From: Acidobacteriota bacterium
GTDB taxonomy: Bacteria > Acidobacteriota > Thermoanaerobaculia > UBA5066
DNA length: 64,000 bases
Assembly (NCBI GenBank): GCA_029781975.1
Contig: JAKOVQ010000046.1
Location: 62,001-126,000 of the forward strand
Direction of reading: 5' to 3'
Below are positions 22,606 through 30,937 of the stretch, one piece after another (the first letter of the stretch is position 1; every line of letters starts with the position of its first letter). The notes below the pieces were generated by a model. The model was given only the letters and a program-made list of their open reading frames with translations, did not search any database and was not told the DNA's origin. The position numbers and the translations under genes are program-made.

Positions 22606-23741
22606 CCGGGAGTCCCGCGACGGCGGAGGAGGCCGTCGAGCGGCTGCGGAGCCTCCGGGAGGGGGAACGTGCCTTCGGGGACGTCTGCCGGCACGGGGCG
22701 GACGCGGTCCCGCCCCTGGCGGCGCTCCTCGCGGGGCCGACGGAGGCCGTCGGCCAGCCGCGCGAGCTCGCGGCGGAGGCCCTGGCCGTCATCGGCGGCC
22801 CCGCGGCCGCCGATGCCCTCCTCGCGGCGCTCGAGGACTCCGCGGCGCGTGACGGCCGGCTCCCCCCCGTCCTGAGGGAGGCCGAGTCGGGCGTCCTCTC
22901 GTCCCTCGCCCGGGCCCTGGCCGAGCTGAAGGACCCGAGGGCCCCGGACGCCCTCTCCAGGATCCTCTGGAAGCGCTGTCATGCCGGCTGCCTGGCGGCG
23001 CTCGCGTCGTTCGAGGATCCGCGCCTCGTCGGCTTCGCCGTCCGGTGCCTGAGGGACGGGGCGACGTCCGGGCCCGCGGCGGAGGCGCTGCGCCTCTACG
23101 GTGCCGCCTCCGTCGCCCCGCTGGCCGAGACTCTCGGACGCCCCCGGCTTGTCCGCGGCGCCGAGCCCCCGACCAGCGCCGCCGGGCGGGCGCTCGCAGC
23201 GACGCTCCTCGGCGAGCTGGGGGGCGTCGGGGCCGGACCGGCCCTCGCCGCCGCCCTCGACGACCCCGCGCCCGAGGTGCGGCTCGCGGCCGCCGTGGCC
23301 CTCGCGCGCCTCGGACCCGACGAGGCGTCCCGGGCCGCGCCCGAGCTCGCCCGGGCCCTCGGAGACTCCGACACCCGGCGGGCGAGCGAGGCCGAGGAAG
23401 CCCTCGCGACCCTGGTCCCCGGAGCGGCCCGGGCGCTCGTCCCGCTCCTCGGGACGGAGGCGGCTGACGAGGTGGCCGTAAGGGCGCGCCTTCGGGCCCT
23501 GTCCCTCCTCGGACGGCTCCCTTCGACCGAGGCGGTGCCGGTCCTCGCCACGGTCGTGGGGCACCCGGATCGCCGGGTCCGGTTCGCGGCGGCGACCGCG
23601 CTGGGACGCAGCGGCTCGCGGGCCGCTGCCGCCTCGCTCGAGGCGCTCGCCCGCGACGCCGACGGCGAGGTCCGGTCGAGGGCACGGGCCGCCCTCGCAA
23701 TCATTGCCGAGCGGGCGGCGCGCCCGCCGGCCCTTCCCTAG
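22602..23741 (+). CDS. HEAT-repeat protein in fluoride unit C
   Basis: A 379-residue protein made of about eight helical repeats of the HEAT/PBS-lyase type, for example DDPAPEVRLAAAVALARLGPD (split here at about 240-260) and HPDRRVRFAAATALGRSG (about 330-347). No catalytic motif or membrane helix is seen. The GTG start overlaps the cfa stop (GTGA). Such proteins act as scaffolds or adaptors. A partner cannot be named; co-translation with the lipid enzyme suggests they work together. Homologous HEAT-like repeats also occur in a small protein of unit E. Confidence 0.75.
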   Translation: MTGSPATAEEAVERLRSLREGERAFGDVCRHGADAVPPLAALLAGPTEAVGQPRELAAEALAVIGGPAAADALLAALEDSAARDGRLPPVLREAESGVLSSLARALAELKDPRAPDALSRILWKRCHAGCLAALASFEDPRLVGFAVRCLRDGATSGPAAEALRLYGAASVAPLAETLGRPRLVRGAEPPTSAAGRALAATLLGELGGVGAGPALAAALDDPAPEVRLAAAVALARLGPDEASRAAPELARALGDSDTRRASEAEEALATLVPGAARALVPLLGTEAADEVAVRARLRALSLLGRLPSTEAVPVLATVVGHPDRRVRFAAATALGRSGSRAAAASLEALARDADGEVRSRARAALAIIAERAARPPALP

Positions 23742-23768
23742 ACCTCGAACGCTCCCGGCGTCGAGGTC
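23741..23768. terminator. Hairpin terminator between convergent fluoride units C and D
   Basis: GACCTCGA and TCGAGGTC are perfectly complementary, and an inner CGC/GCG extends the stem around a TCCCG loop. The hairpin begins at the last base of the HEAT-repeat gene's stop codon and lies about 100 bp from the end of the convergent GTPase gene. No T-tract. Confidence 0.6.
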
Positions 23769-23868
23769 CTCTCGGAGTCCGTCGGCCAGGCGGGGAGGCT
23801 GCCGCCCCGGTGCGCGCCGGGCGATCGTCCGGGCCGGGGAGACGACCCCGGCGGGGGCTCGGACGACG

Positions 23869-25623
23869 TCACGCCTGGGCGAAGACCGCTGGCCGGAGGC
23901 TCCCTTCGCCGTCCCCAATCCCGCCGAGGGACGAGAGCGCCGTCTCGAGCCGCCCCCGCTGGACCGCGAGCCGGGCGAGCGCCTCCTCGATCGCGCGGAG
24001 CCCCTCCTCCCGCGTCCGGAGCCCCTCGGCGACCGCGGCCAGGACCTCCTCCCTGAGGGCCTCGAGCCGCGTCCGGACCTCGGCGTCGACGTGACGGGAG
24101 AGGGCGTCGAGCCAGTCCGTCAGGTGGCGGTCGACCTCGTAGAGGTTCAGGCGGAACCACTCGGAGGCGGTCCGGCGGGCCCGGCTGGCCGCGCGCGCCG
24201 CGACGGCCCGCCTGGGGAGGAGGGCGTCGACGAGCGGGACGACCCAGACCGAGGCGTCGAGGGCGAGCGTGGACTCCACGAACTCGAAGACCCCCGCGCC
24301 GAGCTCGACCCGGACCGGCTCCGGCTCGAGCTCCTTGATCTCGGTCCCGAACGCCGCGGCCGCCTCCGAGGCGACCCGCGCGACCAGCCGGTTCGCCTCG
24401 CTCGTCGCCCGGGCGACCATGGCGGTGCGGTGCCGCTCGAACTCCGCCACCGCCTCCCGCCGCCACGCCTCGACCCCGTCCGCCACGAGCCTCCGGGTGA
24501 TCTCCGACGCCTCCCTGCGCATCGCCTCCCGCGAGCGCCGGGGCGGCCGGTCGAGGCTCGTCCGGACGGCTTCCACCACCTGCTCCGTTCGGCGTCCCTC
24601 CAGCTCACGGCGCCGCTCCTGCCACGCGTCCCAGTCGACCGACGTGTCGGCGCGGAGCCGGGTCAGCACCGCGAGCGCGAGGTCCTCGACGTCGCGCATG
24701 GCGTTCCGGAAGCGCTCGACCCGTCCCTCCAGCTCGGCGATCGGCTGCGTGAGCGCGGCCCGCTCGATGTCGATCCCCTGGAGCAGGCGCGACGAGAGGT
24801 GGCGAACGGCCCGGCGCGCCGAGGCGCGCGCGAGGTCGCCCGCCGAGTCGCGGGCGAGGCCCCGGATCCACTCCCGCAGCGCGTCGACGCCGGGCTCGCT
24901 CCCGGTCTCGAGCGCGATCCTGGCGGAGGCGTGCGCCAGCGGCCCCGGGTCGCGGCCCAGAGCGCCGAGCAGCACCTCGCGGGTGAACGCCGCGGCCTTC
25001 TCGCGGGTCTGCTCGCGGACCCGGTCCGACTTGTTGAGGACGAAGCGGAGGCAGCCCGCGAGGGGAGCCACCTCGGTCACCAGGGCCAGCTCCTCGCCGG
25101 AGATCGGCGGGTCCGAGCCGAGCACGACGATCGCCACGTCGATCCGCGGCAGGAAGCGGCGGGTGGCCGCCGAGTTCGGGGCGAAGACGCTGCCGATGCC
25201 CGGGGTGTCGACCAGCCGCAGGCCGGGCGCGAGGAGCGGAGACGGCAGCTCGACGACGACGGCCTGCACGCCCTTGACGTTGCTGGGATTGCCCTCCTCG
25301 GAGACCCAGTCGGCGAGGCGCTCGACGCCGCCCGACTCCTCGCTGCCGTCGGCGTAGCAGACGCGCGCCGCCGGTCTCGGACCGTACTCGACGATCGTGA
25401 CCGTGCTGGTCAGCGGCACGACGTCGGCGGGGAGGAGCTCCGTCCCGAGGAGCGCGTTGACGAGCGTGCTCTTGCCCCGCTTGAACTGGCCGAGGACGGC
25501 GACGTTGAAGCGCCCGCTCGCGAGCGCGCGAGAGGCTTCGCGGGCCTCGGCGGCGATCGCCCCGTCGCCACGCGCGTTCGCGACGTCCGAGACGGCCCCG
25601 AGCGCCTCATCCTCTCGATACAC
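23869..25623 (-). CDS. Dynamin-like GTPase, last gene of fluoride unit D
   Basis: A 584-residue GTPase, clearly a paralogue of the first gene of this operon. G1 is GQFKRGKST (45-53), a Thr-rich switch follows (PLTSTVTIVEYG), G3 is VDTPGIGSVF (138-147), and G4 is LNKSD (196-200). Shared phrases are VSEEGNP, LPSPLLAPG and LGSDPPISGEELALV. The C-terminal two-thirds is long helix with a hydrophobic patch near ALDASVWVVPLVDALL (about 457-472), possibly a membrane paddle. The start is GTG at 25623, 29 bp after the stress-protein stop. Two related GTPases in one operon suggest a hetero-oligomer on the membrane. Confidence 0.82.
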   Translation of the reverse strand: MYREDEALGAVSDVANARGDGAIAAEAREASRALASGRFNVAVLGQFKRGKSTLVNALLGTELLPADVVPLTSTVTIVEYGPRPAARVCYADGSEESGGVERLADWVSEEGNPSNVKGVQAVVVELPSPLLAPGLRLVDTPGIGSVFAPNSAATRRFLPRIDVAIVVLGSDPPISGEELALVTEVAPLAGCLRFVLNKSDRVREQTREKAAAFTREVLLGALGRDPGPLAHASARIALETGSEPGVDALREWIRGLARDSAGDLARASARRAVRHLSSRLLQGIDIERAALTQPIAELEGRVERFRNAMRDVEDLALAVLTRLRADTSVDWDAWQERRRELEGRRTEQVVEAVRTSLDRPPRRSREAMRREASEITRRLVADGVEAWRREAVAEFERHRTAMVARATSEANRLVARVASEAAAAFGTEIKELEPEPVRVELGAGVFEFVESTLALDASVWVVPLVDALLPRRAVAARAASRARRTASEWFRLNLYEVDRHLTDWLDALSRHVDAEVRTRLEALREEVLAAVAEGLRTREEGLRAIEEALARLAVQRGRLETALSSLGGIGDGEGSLRPAVFAQA

Positions 25624-25652
25624 GGCTCACGCTCCGCGCACCGGCGGCAGCC

Positions 25653-26069
25653 CTACTTCACGATCGTGACGGCGCAGTGCGCGTAGCGCAGGACTCGCTC
25701 CGACGTGGAGCCGAGGACGAAGCGGCCGACCGCCGTCCGGCCCCGACGGCCCATGACGACGAGGTCGCATCCTTCCCGCTCGGCCATCGCCACGATGTGC
25801 TCGGCCGGGTGGCCGACCTCCACGCTGGTCGTGAAATCGATGCCGCGCGGGTTCGTCCGGTCCCTCAGCTCCTGGAACGCCGCGGTGTAGTGCTCCCGGG
25901 CGTCGTCCAGGACCGCCCCGAGCTCGAGGCTCGTCGCGGGCTCGGGGAGGCGGACCACCGCCAGGAGGAGGAGCTTCGCCTTGAAGTGGTACGCGAGCTC
26001 GTTCGCCAGGTCGAAGGCGTGGCGGGAGGCGTCGGAGCCGTCGAACGCGACCAGGATCTTCTTGATCAT
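25653..26069 (-). CDS. Universal stress protein (UspA family)
   Basis: A 138-residue single-domain Usp. It begins IKKILVAFDGSDASRHAF and ends with the ATP-binding type signature GRRGRTAVGRFVLGSTSERVL followed by CAVTIVK. Such proteins bind ATP and modulate stress survival in the cytoplasm. UspA genes are reported downstream of fluoride riboswitches, so the placement fits. It is 11 bp after the antiporter stop, with a GGAGGGAAAG ribosome site before the ATG. Confidence 0.92.
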   Translation of the reverse strand: MIKKILVAFDGSDASRHAFDLANELAYHFKAKLLLLAVVRLPEPATSLELGAVLDDAREHYTAAFQELRDRTNPRGIDFTTSVEVGHPAEHIVAMAEREGCDLVVMGRRGRTAVGRFVLGSTSERVLRYAHCAVTIVK

Positions 26070-26080
26070 CTTTCCCTCCG

Positions 26081-27286
26081 TCAGCGCGCCGCGGCGGCGG
26101 GCTCGCCGTCCGGGGCCCCCTCCTCCGGCTCGGGCTGGGCCGGGAGGAGGTGTCGAGGCAGGAAGAACGCGTTGCCGACCACGGTCGGGATCACGGCGCT
26201 GCCGATGACCGTCGCCACGATGTAGGAATACTGCGCCTGGTCGATGATGCCGTGGGAGAGGCCGAAGAGGGCGGAGATCGTCCCGAAGGTGAGGCCGGTC
26301 GACATCATCATCGTCGTGTAGAGGCTCTCCCGTCGGGCGTAGCCGAGCGCCCGGGCGGTGGGGAGCACGGCGGCGATCTTCGTCACCATCTTTCCAGCGA
26401 GGAGGGCGAGCCCGACGAGCGGCGCCGCGATCAGCGACGGGATCGAGACGAACGAGCCGGCCCGGATGAAGTAGAAGGGGGTGAGGAGGCCGAAGGTCAT
26501 CGTCCGGAGGCGCCGGATCAGGACGTGGTCCTTGCCGACGGTGCTCGCGAGGACCATGCCGATGAGGTAGGCGGGGAGGACCGCCTCGCTGTCCGCCCAG
26601 GCGGCGAGGGCCCCGAAGCCGAAGAGGAGGAAGAGGAGGTACTTCGCCTCGAGCTCCGAGACGCGACCCCCGTACTTCTTGAAGAAGCGCGGGGTGAGCC
26701 AGGGGAGGAGGGTGAAGAGGACGACGGACGTGACGGCGAAGACGAGGGTCCGGACGCTGAAGGGGGCGAAGATGAAACCGAGCGCCAGGACCGTGCCGAG
26801 GTCGTTGATGAAGCAGGCCGCGAGGATCGTCTTGCCGAACTCGGTCCGGTTCAGCCCGAACTCGAGCATGACGGCGTAGACGACCGCCACCGACGTCGTG
26901 GAGAGCGCGATCCCGACGAGCCAGGAGGCCCGCACGTTCCAGTGCAGGACGTAGTACGCGAGGGCCGTGCAGCCGAGGAACGGGGCGAAGAACGCGACGA
27001 GGCCGAGGCCCGAGGCCTCCCTCCACTTGGCGCGGAAGACGATGGGGTCGAGCTCGGCGCCCGCGAGGAAGGTCAGGACGATGGCGCCGGTCCCCGAGAG
27101 GAAGGTGACCCAGGGCGCCTTGGCGCCGAGCGCCTCGATCCCGAGGAAGGCTCCGATGACGAGCTGCGCGACGGTGCCGACGACGATCTCGGAGAGGGCC
27201 GTCGAGATCCGGAGCCAGATCGCGAGCAGCGTCGCGACGAGGGCCAGGCCGAGCCAGAGCGCCGCGAGCGCCCAGACCGAGGTCAC
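26081..27286 (-). CDS. Cation/proton antiporter (CPA2-like)
   Basis: A 401-residue membrane protein with about 11-12 helices, related to monovalent cation/H+ antiporters of the Na+/H+ exchanger type. Helix 5 carries the conserved acidic pair region FINDLGTVLALG (about 165-176), with Asn-Asp as in many CPA2 members, and the half-helix region ALSTTSVAVVYAVMLEFG. The GTG start overlaps the DUF190 stop (GTGA). Na+/H+ antiporters are known in fluoride regulons; HF entry acidifies the cell and Na+ is needed by the Fluc channel structure. The exchanged ion is not readable from sequence. Confidence 0.87.
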   Translation of the reverse strand: MTSVWALAALWLGLALVATLLAIWLRISTALSEIVVGTVAQLVIGAFLGIEALGAKAPWVTFLSGTGAIVLTFLAGAELDPIVFRAKWREASGLGLVAFFAPFLGCTALAYYVLHWNVRASWLVGIALSTTSVAVVYAVMLEFGLNRTEFGKTILAACFINDLGTVLALGFIFAPFSVRTLVFAVTSVVLFTLLPWLTPRFFKKYGGRVSELEAKYLLFLLFGFGALAAWADSEAVLPAYLIGMVLASTVGKDHVLIRRLRTMTFGLLTPFYFIRAGSFVSIPSLIAAPLVGLALLAGKMVTKIAAVLPTARALGYARRESLYTTMMMSTGLTFGTISALFGLSHGIIDQAQYSYIVATVIGSAVIPTVVGNAFFLPRHLLPAQPEPEEGAPDGEPAAAAR

Positions 27287-28038
27287 GGCATCGCCCCGGC
27301 GCCGGGCGCCGGCTCCGCCGCCGCCCCGGCGGCGTCGTGACCGACGTACTTGATCACGGTGACGTCGGAGATCGCGATGAGGCAGCCGCCGGTGACGATC
27401 GAGTCGAGGGCCGAGAGAAGCCTGTTGATCTTCTCCTCCTCGTCGATGATGCTGATCAGGATCGGGTCGTCGCTCGAGAGCGTGACCGCGTGGTGCTTGT
27501 GGATCCTCTTGTGGGCTCCGTAGCCGAGGATCCCCCGGTACACCGTCGCCCCGGCGATGTCGAGCTGGCGGGCGCGCTTGACGATCGTCTCGAAGAGCGG
27601 CTCGCCCTCCCACTTGTCGTTCTCGCCGATGTGGACGCGGAGCATCTTGGCCTTCCCGACGAGCCTCACGAGCGTCTCCTTCCCGGGCGCCGGCGTCCCG
27701 GCGTCCTTTCCGGCCGTGAACTTCACGATCTGGGTCTCCTGGATCTCCACGAGGCCGCGTTCGACGATGTCGTAGACGTCCGGCAGGACGCGGTCGATCG
27801 CCTCGGCGGTGTCGACCACCTCGATCCGCACCGGCAGGGGCATCGCGCCGTCGATCAGGTCGATGGACCGGATGGTGCCGCGCCCCGTGAATCCCGCGAT
27901 GGCGCGCGAGACGGTGGCTCCGGCGAGGCCGCGGTGGCGGAAGACCTCGAGGAGGGCGTTGTAGACGCTCCGGCCGTGCCACCGGTCGGCCTCGTTCACG
28001 GTGACGATGAGCTTCCGGGCGGGTCCGGCCTTCAGCAT
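27283..28038 (-). CDS. Tandem DUF190 protein
   Basis: A 251-residue protein with two DUF190 units, about 1-110 and 123-232. The units share the pattern RKLIVTVNEADRWHGRSVYNALLEVFRHRGLAG / MLRVHIGENDKWEGEPLFETIVKRARQLDIAG shown here only in outline: a basic strand, an E-x-D-x-W loop and a helix. DUF190 proteins are PII-like in fold and are repeatedly found next to crcB; their role is unknown. The double form is less common than single-domain DUF190. It lies 22 bp after crcB. A sensor or modulator of the channel or antiporter is plausible inference. Confidence 0.88.
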   Translation of the reverse strand: MLKAGPARKLIVTVNEADRWHGRSVYNALLEVFRHRGLAGATVSRAIAGFTGRGTIRSIDLIDGAMPLPVRIEVVDTAEAIDRVLPDVYDIVERGLVEIQETQIVKFTAGKDAGTPAPGKETLVRLVGKAKMLRVHIGENDKWEGEPLFETIVKRARQLDIAGATVYRGILGYGAHKRIHKHHAVTLSSDDPILISIIDEEEKINRLLSALDSIVTGGCLIAISDVTVIKYVGHDAAGAAAEPAPGAGAMP

Positions 28039-28060
28039 GCGGCCCTCCGATTCTCGTCGA

Positions 28061-28429
28061 TCATCGCGCCACCCTCACGCCGAGGCGGACCGCGAGGAAC
28101 CCGGCGGTCACCGAGCCCACGACGTTGGCGAGCGCCCAGCCGCCGGCGCCCGATTCCGTGAGGCGCTCGGTCTCGTACTCGAAGGTCGAGAAGGTCGTGT
28201 AGGCGCCGACGAAGCCGGTGCCGACGAGGAGCCGGATCGCCGGGTCGAGCGTCGTCCGGTCGGCCGCCCAGGTGGAGAAGAAGCCGAGGACGAAGGAGCC
28301 GGTCACGTTGATGAGGAACGTCGCCAGGGGGAGGTCCCGGGTCCAGAAGCGTGAGACGGCGAGGGTGACGCCGTAGCGGGTCATCGCGCCGACGAAGCCC
28401 CCGCAGCCGACCGCGAAGAGCCTCCTCAT
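28061..28429 (-). CDS. crcB: Fluoride channel CrcB/Fluc
   Basis: A 122-residue protein with four membrane helices, the full length of a Fluc subunit, which works as an antiparallel dimer that exports fluoride. Diagnostic residues are visible: GCGGFVGAMTRYGV (8-21) with the conserved Arg, the pore Asn at 41 in INVTGSFVLGF, and the helix-break region GFVGAYTTFSTF (72-83) whose two Phe line the pore. The ATG overlaps the GTPase stop by 4 bp. It anchors the reading of this region as a fluoride regulon. Confidence 0.96.
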   Translation of the reverse strand: MRRLFAVGCGGFVGAMTRYGVTLAVSRFWTRDLPLATFLINVTGSFVLGFFSTWAADRTTLDPAIRLLVGTGFVGAYTTFSTFEYETERLTESGAGGWALANVVGSVTAGFLAVRLGVRVAR

Positions 28430-30165
28430 CGGGCCTGCTTCCTGAGCGCCGCGGCCGAGCGGCGGAGGGCCTCGAGGCGGGCGAGCTCGGCGCGGACGCT
28501 CTCCTCGCCCGCAGCCTTGCGGGAGCGGGCTCGCTCGAGCGCCCCCTTGGCCGATTCGAGGGCCTCGGAGAGCCGGCGGCGGATCTCGCCCTCGAGCTTC
28601 CTCCGGCTGTCGGAGACGCGGTGGGCGAGGTCGTCGAGGAGCCGCGAGCTGTTGGCGGCGAGGAGCCCTTCCAGGATCCCCACGGCGGCCTCCTCGACCG
28701 ATCGCCGGACCCTCTCGGCCGAGAGGACGCGGCTCGTCAGCCAGGCGAGCGGGTCGGGCGCGGACGCCAGGAGCTGGTCCGACACGTAGAACCGCGAGCG
28801 CTCGCGGAAGCCCGACTCCCCCTCGAGGGCCGGGGGGAGGGAGGCGAGCCCGGGATCGCCGGCCCGGAGGAAGCGCGCCAGGAAGTCGTTCGCGAGGTCG
28901 AGGAAGCGGTCGGCGACCGCGCGGTAGAGGCGCTCGGCCGCGGGCAGCTCCTTCTGGAGCCACTCCTCCGTTCGCGCCCGGGCGATTCCCCGGGCCGCGT
29001 CGATCGCCGCCTCCCGCGAGGGCTTGCCCGGAGCCGCGCGGACGACGGCGAGGAGCCGCTCGCGCGCGGGCGGGAAGACCTCGGCGAGGAAGCGGTCGCG
29101 GTCCGCCTCGAGCGCCCGCGAGAGCCGATCGACCTCCGCCTGGAGGAGGTAGCCGAGGTCGCCCAGGGCCCGCTCGGCCTCCGCGAGGCTGGCCGAGAGG
29201 TCCTCGATCCGCCGCTCCGACTCCTCGACGGGGCGGACCAGGGCGCCCCGCTGCTCCTCGATCTCGGCCAGGAGGCGATCGGCCAGCCGGCGGACCTCGC
29301 GCTGCTCGGACGCCCGGAGGAGGTCGGCCCCCGCCTCGTGCGCGAGGCGCTCGAGGGCGCGCTCGAGCGCGGGCCAGGCGCGCTCCGGGCCGCCTCCGGC
29401 GAGCCGCTCCGCCGCGCTGACCTCGAGGAGGGGGGGGATCGGGCGCCCGATCCGCTCCGCGAGGATCCGCTGGGCGAAGCGCGACGCCTCCTCCCGGTCG
29501 GCCTGCGAGAGGCGGTCGGACTTGTTGAGGACGAAGACCAGCTCGGGGACCTGGCGCGCCACGTCCGCCACGAGCGCGAGCTCGTCCCCAGAGATCGGCG
29601 GGTCGGCCCCGAGGACCACCAGCGCGGCGTCCACGTGGGGGACGAAGTCGCGCGTCGCCCGGCTGTTCCCCTCGAAGACCGAGCCGATGCCGGGGGTGTC
29701 GACGAGGCACATCCCGGAGGCGAGGAGCGGGCTGGGGACGAAGACCTCCGCGCCGACGACGCCGAGCCGGTTCTCCGGGTTCCGCTCCTCCGAAACGTAG
29801 TCGGTGAGCCGCTCCGGGGGAACCTCCCGCCAGCCCTCGGCCGCGAGGCGGACCCGGGCGGCCACCGCCTCCCCGTGGCGCAGGACCGTCACCACCGAGG
29901 TCACCGGGGTCACGCCGGAGGGGAGGAGCGGCCGGCCGACGAGGGCGTTGAGCAGCGTCGACTTGCCCCGCTTGAACTGGCCGACGCAGGCGACGAAGAA
30001 GCGTCCCCCCTCGATCCTTTCCTGCGCGGCCTCGGCCTCCGAGGCGATCTCCGGCGCCGAGAGCGCCTCGGCCAGCGTGGCGACGCCGGACAGGGGCGAT
30101 CCTCCCCCTTCCGCGCAGGGCGCGGCATCCCGTGGCTCGATCTCTCTCGCGGAGCTCCGGGCCAA
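28426..30165 (-). CDS. Dynamin-like GTPase, first gene of fluoride unit D
   Basis: A 579-residue GTPase. G1 is GQFKRGKSTL (62-71), G3 DTPGIG (156-161), G4 LNKSD (213-217); a region LGADPPISGDELALV is shared with the operon's last gene. C-terminal helices are charged and coiled-coil-like (about 280-340 and 500-575). The start is TTG at 30165, chosen because it lies 4 nt after the GTAGGAGGG site of riboswitch D and no ATG is placed better. It overlaps crcB by 4 bp, so channel and GTPase are translated together. Bacterial dynamin-like proteins repair or tether membranes; the fluoride link is new inference. Confidence 0.85.
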   Translation of the reverse strand: MARSSAREIEPRDAAPCAEGGGSPLSGVATLAEALSAPEIASEAEAAQERIEGGRFFVACVGQFKRGKSTLLNALVGRPLLPSGVTPVTSVVTVLRHGEAVAARVRLAAEGWREVPPERLTDYVSEERNPENRLGVVGAEVFVPSPLLASGMCLVDTPGIGSVFEGNSRATRDFVPHVDAALVVLGADPPISGDELALVADVARQVPELVFVLNKSDRLSQADREEASRFAQRILAERIGRPIPPLLEVSAAERLAGGGPERAWPALERALERLAHEAGADLLRASEQREVRRLADRLLAEIEEQRGALVRPVEESERRIEDLSASLAEAERALGDLGYLLQAEVDRLSRALEADRDRFLAEVFPPARERLLAVVRAAPGKPSREAAIDAARGIARARTEEWLQKELPAAERLYRAVADRFLDLANDFLARFLRAGDPGLASLPPALEGESGFRERSRFYVSDQLLASAPDPLAWLTSRVLSAERVRRSVEEAAVGILEGLLAANSSRLLDDLAHRVSDSRRKLEGEIRRRLSEALESAKGALERARSRKAAGEESVRAELARLEALRRSAAALRKQAR

Positions 30166-30169
30166 GTAA

Positions 30170-30229
30170 CCCTCCTACCGAAGTAGGAGTCATCAGCCCC
30201 GGGGGCGGTTCAGGCGGACTCCATCGCCC
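30170..30229 (-). promoter_or_regulatory. Fluoride riboswitch D (crcB motif), ahead of crcB operon
   Basis: The minus strand reads GGGCGATGGAGTCCGCC, then TGAACCGCC, a CCC/GGG stem and GGCTGATGACTCCTAC. The loop GGAGT pairs with ACTCC. The competing hairpin is CTCCTAC-TTCG-GTAGGAG, a perfect 7-bp stem with a UUCG tetraloop whose 3' arm is the ribosome site of the TTG at 30165. This is the cleanest example of the on/off choice among the five copies. Confidence 0.95.
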
Positions 30230-30240
30230 TCGCTCCGAAA

Positions 30241-30249
30241 AGTCTATCA
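30241..30249 (-). promoter_or_regulatory. Extended -10 promoter of fluoride unit D
   Basis: TGATAGACT on the minus strand has the TG of an extended -10 box and a four-of-six match in TAGACT. It lies 11 bp before the aptamer. No good -35 box is visible. Confidence 0.4.
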
Positions 30250-30286
30250 CCAACCGCCGGGAAGGTGCGCTCCGCGGCGTCCGGGC

Positions 30287-30937
30287 CTACGGGACCTGCG
30301 GGAACGCCGCGGCGTAGTCCGCCTCCGCGCGGCGGACGACCTCCAGCGCCTCCTCGCGGTCGAAGACCTCCGCCACCGAGATGCGCCGCGTCATCGCGTC
30401 CGGCGGCTCCTTGTAGGTGAGGAAGTAGTGCCGGAGCCGCTCCAGGAGCCCGGCCGGCACGCCGTCCACGTCCGCGACGCCTCCGTACGCCGGGTCCGAT
30501 TCGAGGACGGCGATGATCTTGTCGTCCGCCGTCCCCCCGTCGATCGTCCGGATGCCGCCCACGGGCCGCACCCGGGCCAGGAAGGCCCCGCGGCGGATCC
30601 TCCTCTCGAAGAGGACGCAGACGTCGAGCGGATCGCCGTCCCCCACGAGCTCCGCGTGCCCCGTCCGCTCCGCGCTCCGGGAGGAGACGGACGGACCGCC
30701 GAGCGTCCGGGGGACGAGCCCGTAGAGCGTGGGGCAGCTGTTCGAGAAACGCTGCGGACGGTCGAGCCGAAGGTGCCCGGTCCGGGAGTCGAGCTCGTAC
30801 TTGACGGTGTCGCGCGGGACGAGCTCGATGAACGCGTTGAGCACCGTTCCGGGCTCGGCCCACGCCGGGATCCCGTGCCACGGGTGGACCTGGAGCAGCT
30901 GCCGGGCCTGCTGGACGAAGCTCCGAGCGTCGGTCAT
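30287..30937 (-). CDS. ppa: Inorganic pyrophosphatase (family I)
   Basis: A 216-residue soluble pyrophosphatase that hydrolyses PPi to phosphate in the cytoplasm. Active-site residues are present: Glu and Lys-x-Glu in FIELVPRDTVKYELD (36-50), the metal cluster DGDPLDV (100-106), ADDK (137-140) and TYK (174-176). Family I enzymes are among the most fluoride-sensitive known and appear behind fluoride riboswitches. It is the last gene of unit E, overlapping the metallophosphoesterase by 4 bp, and ends 57 bp before the aptamer of unit D on the same strand. Confidence 0.95.
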   Translation of the reverse strand: MTDARSFVQQARQLLQVHPWHGIPAWAEPGTVLNAFIELVPRDTVKYELDSRTGHLRLDRPQRFSNSCPTLYGLVPRTLGGPSVSSRSAERTGHAELVGDGDPLDVCVLFERRIRRGAFLARVRPVGGIRTIDGGTADDKIIAVLESDPAYGGVADVDGVPAGLLERLRHYFLTYKEPPDAMTRRISVAEVFDREEALEVVRRAEADYAAAFPQVP

